NCBI GenBank assembly: GCA_018385415.1
Contig: JAHAZA010000032.1
Span: 1-7,460 of the forward strand
Reading direction: 5' to 3'
DNA: 7,460 bases
From: Treponema sp.
GTDB taxonomy: Bacteria > Spirochaetota > Spirochaetia > Treponematales > Treponemataceae
The notes under the pieces were generated by a model. The model saw only the letters and a program-made list of their open reading frames with translations. It ran no database searches and had not been told where the DNA came from. Numbering within the stretch: position 1 is the first letter of the stretch; each line of letters opens with the position of its first letter. This document shows positions 6,677-7,460 of this stretch, one piece after another. A program made the position numbers and the translations under genes.

Positions 6677-7037
6677 ATCTAACATTTGTATAACCAAAAT
6701 CAATTAATTTCTGGCTGCTTTGTTTTGATCTTCTTCCTGAACGGCAGTAAACATAAATGGTTTGAGATTTGTCTTTAAGAAGTTTTTCGGCATCCTGTTT
6801 TGTAAAAGTTTCGTTTGTAAGCTGAAGGGCACCTGGGATATGGCCGCTGGAAAATTCTTCAGGAGTTCGGACATCCAAAAGAACAAAATTATTGTCGTTT
6901 GACATAAGCTTTAAGCCTTCTTCCATGGAAACGGAGGTAAATGTGGTCATGATAGTCTCCTTTTGGGGTAATTTTTTTGCTGTGCAGGATGATAAGATGA
7001 GAAGTAAGATTAATATGGGGAGTATGGAATGTTTCAT
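6669..7037 (-). CDS. Rhodanese-like domain lipoprotein, C-terminus apparently shortened
   Basis: The 122-residue product begins with a lipoprotein signal: MKHS, a hydrophobic stretch ILPILILLLIL and the lipobox LSSC with C18 as lipidation site. A single rhodanese domain follows, with LLDVRTPEEFSSGHIPGA at 53-70 and the active-site loop CRSGRR at 98-103 (C98). Rhodaneses pass sulfur through this cysteine; such small lipoproteins act outside the cytoplasmic membrane, substrate unknown. The domain stops right after GYTNV (115-119) with WR, lacking the usual GG-x-x-x-W ending, so the 3' end may have been lost or frameshifted where the XRE gene joins. The first ATG (7037) has only a distant GGGAA (7050-7054) in front. 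A much better site, AAGGAG (6957-6962), precedes internal ATG 6950 (residue 30), which would give a cytoplasmic form. The full signal peptide makes 7037 the main choice. Confidence 0.85.
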   Translation of the reverse strand: MKHSILPILILLLILSSCTAKKLPQKETIMTTFTSVSMEEGLKLMSNDNNFVLLDVRTPEEFSSGHIPGALQLTNETFTKQDAEKLLKDKSQTIYVYCRSGRRSKQSSQKLIDFGYTNVRWR

Positions 7038-7063
7038 GAGTTATTTGTGTTCCCTTTTTTCAT

Positions 7064-7072
7064 AGTATAACA
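7064..7072 (-). promoter_or_regulatory. Extended -10 promoter of the rhodanese-XRE operon
   Basis: On the minus strand the sequence reads TGTTATACT: a TGn extension plus a -10 hexamer TATACT (7069-7064, five of six consensus bases). No good -35 is visible 16-18 bases upstream, which extended -10 promoters tolerate. Transcription would start near 7057, leaving a leader of about 20 bases before ATG 7037. Confidence 0.45.
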
Positions 7073-7097
7073 TAATTTAGAGAAATTAAATCTGGAT

Positions 7098-7148
7098 ATA
7101 TAAAACAATTTATATTAAAAAACATATATTCATTGTAAGAGAATGAAT
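7098..7148. repeat. Two AT-rich dyads in the divergent intergenic region
   Basis: ATATAAA (7098-7104) and TTTATAT (7109-7115) form a 7-bp dyad with a 4-base centre. ATTCATT (7128-7134) and AATGAAT (7142-7148) form another with a 7-base centre. Both lie between the rhodanese-operon promoter and the promoter of the gene starting at 7210, where a repressor such as the XRE protein could control both directions. AT-rich DNA yields such dyads by chance, so the operator role is only a suggestion. Confidence 0.25.
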
Positions 7149-7174
7149 TATTATCAATTTATGTATAACCTGAT

Positions 7175-7203
7175 TTGCAGTAACTAATATTTAGATATAC
7201 AAT
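7175..7203 (+). promoter_or_regulatory. Candidate promoter of the gene starting at 7210
   Basis: A weak -35 TTGCAG (7175-7180), a 17-base spacer and a good -10 TACAAT (7198-7203) end six bases before ATG 7210. This is the same geometry as the promoter in front of the ATPase gene, and again no Shine-Dalgarno sequence precedes the ATG. Transcription would begin at the start codon. Confidence 0.4.
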
Positions 7204-7209
7204 CAAATC

Positions 7210-7460
7210 ATGAATACTATTTCTAAAGACATTTTCCGTTCAATTCACGAAGGGAAATGGCTTTATGTTGAATATCAAAATTCAGATGATGAAAAAACTA
7301 AATATTGGATTTCGATAAACAACATCAATATTGAAAAAAAGAGTCTCGAAGTAACAGGTCTTCATCTAGGTAATTTTACAACTAAAAATCTCTTTATGTT
7401 TGTAGATAAGATACTTGCTACCCAAATTATGGATGGTACTTTTTATCACACAAACAAAAC
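7210..7460 (+). CDS. N-terminal part of an unidentified protein with a WYL-like beta-rich start (3' end outside window)
   Basis: The frame is open from ATG 7210 to the right edge (83 complete codons). An in-frame TAG at 7192-7194 and the lack of another ATG fix the start. The peptide begins MNTISKDIFRSIHEGKWLYV and continues with EYQNSDDEKTKYWISINNI. An IxEGKWLxVEYxN opening followed by a basic-aromatic strand and a GLHLGNF turn recalls the small beta modules of WYL-type domains. From memory, similar N-termini precede large ATPase or helicase proteins of unknown role; this cannot be tested here. It is transcribed away from the rhodanese-XRE operon and shares its control region. Confidence 0.6.
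   Translation, partial: MNTISKDIFRSIHEGKWLYVEYQNSDDEKTKYWISINNINIEKKSLEVTGLHLGNFTTKNLFMFVDKILATQIMDGTFYHTNK

Noticed and set aside
6685..6703. Upstream ATG starts of the XRE gene at 6703 and 6685
   Set aside because: Both lie within rhodanese coding sequence, have no ribosome-binding site, and add residues before the HTH that its family does not need.
1..7460. CRISPR array, tRNA/rRNA gene, transposase or insertion-sequence ends
   Set aside because: No repeated spacer pattern, cloverleaf, DDE-type protein or flanking terminal repeat was seen on either strand.

Overview
The window is AT-rich bacterial DNA, roughly mid-30s percent GC by eye. It reads as a defence or accessory locus, not a housekeeping region. 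Shine-Dalgarno sites, leucine coded mostly by CTT in most genes, and a rhodanese with a lipoprotein signal next to a type I restriction subunit would suit a host-associated spirochaete such as Treponema, or a low-GC Firmicute. This assignment is weak because no rRNA or universal marker gene is present.

Layout. Bases 3-137 hold the last 44 codons of a plus-strand gene that I do not recognise. After a spacer of about 105 bases with an inverted repeat and a candidate promoter, three plus-strand genes follow: an ABC/SMC-type ATPase (243-1709), a small TOPRIM-domain protein whose GTG start shares one base with the ATPase stop (1709-2419), and a full-length type I restriction endonuclease subunit, HsdR (2466-5660). 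Convergent to these, on the minus strand, is a rhodanese-like lipoprotein gene (7037 down to 6669). It runs directly (TAATGTG junction) into a gene for an XRE-type DNA-binding protein with a large acidic C-terminal region (6667 down to 5813). A possible 37-residue membrane peptide (5770 down to 5657) lies beyond it. Divergent from the rhodanese gene, a plus-strand gene starts at 7210 and runs off the window.

How it may work. The ATPase and TOPRIM proteins look like a translationally coupled two-gene effector. The architecture matches the OLD/Gabija/PARIS/RloAB group of anti-phage ATPase-nucleases, with the TOPRIM as the presumed nuclease and the ATPase as sensor or controller. The pair sits immediately upstream of hsdR, as the 'R-linked ORFs' do in some type I restriction loci. 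The methyltransferase (HsdM) and specificity (HsdS) partners that HsdR needs are not in the window and would have to lie upstream of base 1 or elsewhere. The most interesting points are the ATPase-TOPRIM pair, a 9-bp inverted repeat that embraces the TOPRIM stop and abuts the hsdR ribosome-binding site, the different leucine codon use of the TOPRIM gene, two promoters placed so that the transcripts would be leaderless, and an apparently truncated rhodanese gene fused end-to-start to the XRE gene.
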